Assembly: GCA_025356505.1 (NCBI GenBank)
Contig: JANXSV010000032.1
Location: 1 to 8,615, forward strand
Reading direction: 5' to 3'
Source: Methylovirgula sp.
GTDB taxonomy: Bacteria > Pseudomonadota > Alphaproteobacteria > Rhizobiales > Beijerinckiaceae
DNA: 8,615 nucleotides
The position numbers were made by a program, and so were the translations under genes. Positions within the stretch are counted from its first letter, which is position 1; each line of letters begins with the position of its first letter. The notes beneath the pieces are model-generated. The model had not been told where the DNA came from. It searched no databases and saw nothing but the letters and a program-made list of their open reading frames with translations. This document shows, piece by piece, positions 6,410-8,615 of the stretch.

Positions 6410-7582
6410 TTACTCAGCCGCTCTCGTGCCGCTTAAAATTGCCACTGCCGCAGGCGGTTGATCTTCAAATTCCAGCGCTTCGATTCGCTCACCGCGCCGG
6501 CTGATTTTATCGGCAGAAGTTACAATGAGCGTGACATCTTCCTGAGCCTGACGGAAGTGTGTCTCAAGCTTGCCGACACGTTCGCGCAGCCGCACCACAT
6601 CTTCGAGCATCACCCGGACTTCCTTCTGGATGATGTGAGCCTGCTCGCGCATTTGCGCGTCCCGCAAAATGCTTTGCATCACCTGGATAGCCAGCATGAG
6701 CAAGCTCGGCGAAACAATTATGACCCGCGCCTTGTAGGCCTTTTGCACGACATCCTCGAAGTGTTCGTTCAGATCGGCGTAAATCGATTCCGATGGAACG
6801 AACATAATGGCGAGGTCTTGCGTCTCACCCGGCAGGAAATAGCGTTCAGCGATGTCTTTGACGTGTTTACCGACATCGCTACGAACGCGCGCACCGGCGC
6901 TGCGGCGTTCTTCATCGGTACGGGAATCTTTAAGGGCGGAAAAAGCTTCCAGCGGAAATTTTGCGTCCACCACCAGAGCGCGGTCGTCTGTCGGCAGGCG
7001 GATGATACAGTCTGGCCGCGTGCCGTTGGAAAGCGTCGACTGAAATTCATAGGCGCCGTGTGGCAGACCATCCTTGACGATCGCCTCCATGCGCCCCTGC
7101 CCAAAGGCGCCGCGCGTCTGTTTATTTGAGAGGATGTCTTTGAGGGTTACCATCTCCTGCGTAAGGCTGATCATCCGCGCCTGTGCAATGTCGATCACGG
7201 CCATACGCTCGTTCAGTTTTTGCAAATTATCGCCGGTGGCGCGGGCGGAGTTTTCGAGACTCTGGCCCACGCGCTGCTGAACATTATCAAGCCGTTCTCC
7301 CACATGCTTTGCCAGTTCCACCTGACGTGAACCGAGCATTTCTGCGAAGCTTGATATTCGTCCTGTGAGTTCGGAATTGGCTTGGGCGATGGCTGCCATC
7401 TTCTGGTCGAGGTCGAACTGACGGTGCTGCGCATCAGCCGCGTCAAGCAAGCGTTGCGATTTTGCGCGCGAGGCTCCCAACAGCATCAGTACGAGCATCA
7501 GCAATATGACTGCAACGACCGCCGAGGCGACCTCGTATAATGTGATGGGTGTTGTGCCGATGACGAATAGAATCTGGTTCAT
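6410..7582 (-). CDS. rmuC: DNA recombination protein RmuC
   Basis: RmuC-family proteins (COG1322) limit DNA inversions at short inverted repeats and are predicted nucleases of the PD-(D/E)XK type. The 390-residue protein starts with a short segment and one strong transmembrane helix (about 15-37). A long region predicted to be coiled coil follows (about 40-150). The RmuC domain (about 155-350) shows RGAFGQGRMEAIV (157-169), PDCIIRLP (190-197), LVVDAKFPLEAF (203-214) and MFVPSESIYADL (260-271). P190-D191 with D206 and K208 fits the PD-DXK pattern. A further heptad-like helix (about 315-350) precedes a variable tail. The ATG at 7580-7582 has only a weak ribosome-binding site (GAAG). The gene is separated from its upstream neighbour by a terminator, so it should have its own promoter in 7583-7667, but none is convincing. 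G+C is clearly higher than in kdsB-recR. Confidence 0.94.
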   Translation of the reverse strand: MNQILFVIGTTPITLYEVASAVVAVILLMLVLMLLGASRAKSQRLLDAADAQHRQFDLDQKMAAIAQANSELTGRISSFAEMLGSRQVELAKHVGERLDNVQQRVGQSLENSARATGDNLQKLNERMAVIDIAQARMISLTQEMVTLKDILSNKQTRGAFGQGRMEAIVKDGLPHGAYEFQSTLSNGTRPDCIIRLPTDDRALVVDAKFPLEAFSALKDSRTDEERRSAGARVRSDVGKHVKDIAERYFLPGETQDLAIMFVPSESIYADLNEHFEDVVQKAYKARVIIVSPSLLMLAIQVMQSILRDAQMREQAHIIQKEVRVMLEDVVRLRERVGKLETHFRQAQEDVTLIVTSADKISRRGERIEALEFEDQPPAAVAILSGTRAAE

Positions 7583-7667
7583 GCTTCAGCATAGAACGAT
7601 TCGCAGTTTTGAACAAATACAGAACGATCAGTTTGGGACCCGCGCGCTTTAATTGTGCTTCGCATAA

Positions 7668-7695
7668 AAAACGGCGGGATAATCCCCGCCGTTTT
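7668..7695 (-). terminator. Intrinsic terminator of the proline-rich gene
   Basis: AAAACGGCGGG (7668-7678) pairs perfectly with CCCGCCGTTTT (7685-7695) across a six-base loop, giving an 11-base-pair stem with a seven-pair G+C core. Read on the - strand the hairpin is followed by an unbroken run of six T, ending at 7666. It lies 18 bases after the stop codon of the proline-rich gene and before rmuC. The + strand reading has only four T and no gene to end. Confidence 0.9.
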
Positions 7696-7713
7696 GTCAT
7701 GCAATAAAACTGC

Positions 7714-8615
7714 TCAAGGGCAGGGCGGTTGGCCCTGCTGGCCGCAGGCGCCTGGTTTACCTGCGGGCTTTGGCGCAGGCGCAGCCTTGGGTTGAGGCGC
7801 AGGAGCGGGGGCCTGTGCGGGCTTGGGTGCAGGAGCGGGCTTGGGTGCAGGAGCGGGCTCGGCTTTTGGTTGCGGCGCGGGTGCTGCTTGTATTGGCTTG
7901 GGCGGCGCAACAACTCTTGCAGGCTCCTGAACTCTTGCAGGCTCCTGAACTTTCGGAGCTTGCTGAACCTTAGGTGGCGCTTGTACGGCTGGGGCATCAG
8001 GCGACTTCTGCGGCGTGACCGGCTGTGGCTTTGTCCCCTGGGGTTTCTGTATTTGCGGCTCAATTTTGACAGGCGGCGCAATTGGCTTTGTGTCTAAAGG
8101 CTTGGGTAGAGCCGGTTTTGGCAAGGTAGCCGCTGGCGGGCTGGCAGGGGTCTTGGCTACGGGATTATCGAACCCGGGCGTCGCCGCCTTTGGCACTACA
8201 GGCGCGGTTGCCTTTGGCAGTGCGGGCGCATCAATTTTTGGTGGAGAAACCGTTGGCGCATTCGGCTTGGGCAAGGCTGCAGGCGCATCAAGGGGTCTGG
8301 TGTCGAGGGGTTTTGCATCGAGGGGTTTTGCACCATTTGGTGCAACGACGGTCGGCGCAACTTTGGCAGGCGGCAGAGTGCCTTGCGCAGGCGCGGGGGT
8401 GGCAGGTGCGGTGGCGGCAGGCGCAGGCAAAGCCTGACCATTCGGGAGAGGTTTTGCAACGGGCTTCGTCGCACCGGGAGCAGGTAAAGTGCCCTGAGGC
8501 GCAACGGCGTCCGGAGCTTTGGGAAGCGGCTGACCCGAGACGGGAGGAGCACCGACGGGTTTCGCATCTGTTGGCTTAACAGGGGCAACCGGAACAGGCT
8601 GACCAGGTACGGTCG
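7714..8615 (-). CDS. Proline/alanine/lysine-rich low-complexity protein, 5' end outside the window
   Basis: I do not recognise the family. On the - strand the frame is open from the right edge of the window to a TGA at 7714-7716, giving at least 299 residues; no start is visible and the protein continues upstream. The visible part is almost entirely Pro, Ala, Lys, Val, Gln and Thr, with repeated blocks: GQPLP/GQALP and QGTLP units near the right edge, PLDAK/PLDTR pentads, VQEPAR hexads and PAPAPK hexads. No globular domain or membrane helix is seen. The last residues read GACGQQGQPPCP, holding the only two cysteines of the visible part. The well-formed terminator right after the stop supports this strand and frame against the glycine-rich frames open on the + strand. 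Such sequences often span the periplasm or cell wall, or form tails of outer-membrane and secreted proteins, but this is inference; the missing N-terminus would decide it. Confidence 0.8.
   Translation of the reverse strand, partial: TVPGQPVPVAPVKPTDAKPVGAPPVSGQPLPKAPDAVAPQGTLPAPGATKPVAKPLPNGQALPAPAATAPATPAPAQGTLPPAKVAPTVVAPNGAKPLDAKPLDTRPLDAPAALPKPNAPTVSPPKIDAPALPKATAPVVPKAATPGFDNPVAKTPASPPAATLPKPALPKPLDTKPIAPPVKIEPQIQKPQGTKPQPVTPQKSPDAPAVQAPPKVQQAPKVQEPARVQEPARVVAPPKPIQAAPAPQPKAEPAPAPKPAPAPKPAQAPAPAPQPKAAPAPKPAGKPGACGQQGQPPCP
7817..7859. repeat. 18-base tandem repeat, about 2.4 copies, in the proline-rich gene
   Basis: The unit GCGGGCTTGGGTGCAGGA occurs at 7817-7834 and again, identical, at 7835-7852, followed by seven bases of a third copy. 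On the coding (-) strand it encodes the hexad pattern PAPAPK. The unit length is a multiple of three, so copy changes keep the reading frame. Confidence 0.9.
7913..7948. repeat. 18-base perfect tandem duplication in the proline-rich gene
   Basis: ACTCTTGCAGGCTCCTGA is present twice, at 7913-7930 and 7931-7948, with no mismatch. It encodes the repeated VQEPAR hexad. Identity at every base, including third codon positions, suggests a recent duplication. Confidence 0.92.
8288..8332. repeat. 15-base tandem repeat, three copies, in the proline-rich gene
   Basis: TCGAGGGGTTTTGCA occurs twice without mismatch (8303-8317 and 8318-8332). A diverged copy, TCAAGGGGTCTGGTG, comes just before at 8288-8302. 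The encoded pentads are PLDAK and PLDTR. The unit again preserves the reading frame. Confidence 0.9.

Noticed and set aside
6458..7129. 223-residue open frame on the + strand, antisense to rmuC
   Set aside because: It lies wholly inside rmuC, has no recognisable domain, and its openness follows from the codon bias of rmuC on the other strand.
7587..7616. TTGTTC - 17 bases - TATGCT on the - strand as an rmuC promoter
   Set aside because: Both hexamers are weak and transcription would start at about the ATG itself, needing a leaderless message without other support.
7443..8081. 212-residue open frame on the - strand overlapping the proline-rich gene and the start of rmuC
   Set aside because: It is a shifted reading of the repeat sequence (Arg/Pro/Ser-rich) and runs through the terminator into rmuC, so it is a shadow.
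7729..8579. Long glycine/arginine-rich open frames on the + strand opposite the proline-rich gene
   Set aside because: High G+C repeat DNA leaves most frames open. The - strand frame is the longest, runs to the edge and ends just before a proper terminator.

Overview
This looks like a piece of chromosomal housekeeping DNA from a Gram-negative alphaproteobacterium, most likely of the Rhizobiales/Hyphomicrobiales. The evidence is a KDO-activating enzyme (so lipopolysaccharide is made), a kdsB-pheA pair, a HIT protein with the motif QLHIHVI, and a DnaX that has lost most of its zinc ligands. The genus cannot be fixed from what is visible.

Layout, left to right. Positions 1-130 are an upstream region with one weak promoter candidate. 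kdsB and pheA follow on the + strand. They end facing a - strand pair that starts further right: a HIT-family hydrolase followed by nudC, whose stop and start codons share one base (TAATG). Back on the + strand come the SRP 4.5S RNA gene (ffs), dnaX, ybaB/ebfC and recR, in the conserved order ffs-dnaX-ybaB-recR. recR converges on rmuC (- strand) across a 138-base gap holding a short array of GGCCAAA direct repeats. To the right, and also on the - strand, a strong hairpin terminator closes a long proline/alanine/lysine-rich gene whose 5' end lies beyond the window.

How the genes relate. KdsB supplies CMP-KDO for lipid A/inner core synthesis, and PheA supplies phenylpyruvate for phenylalanine. 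NudC and the HIT protein both act on nucleotide phosphoanhydride or phosphoramidate bonds and are probably translated together. DnaX is the clamp-loader ATPase, YbaB is a small nucleoid-associated protein, and RecR works in RecFOR gap repair. RmuC is a membrane-anchored protein linked to limiting DNA rearrangements. The 4.5S RNA serves membrane protein targeting.

I see no CRISPR array, insertion sequence, phage, toxin-antitoxin or defence module, and no convincing undescribed system. The points worth a second look are the repeat-built proline-rich protein, the GGCCAAA array at the recR/rmuC junction, a possible internal frameshift site in dnaX, and a visible rise in G+C from rmuC rightward.
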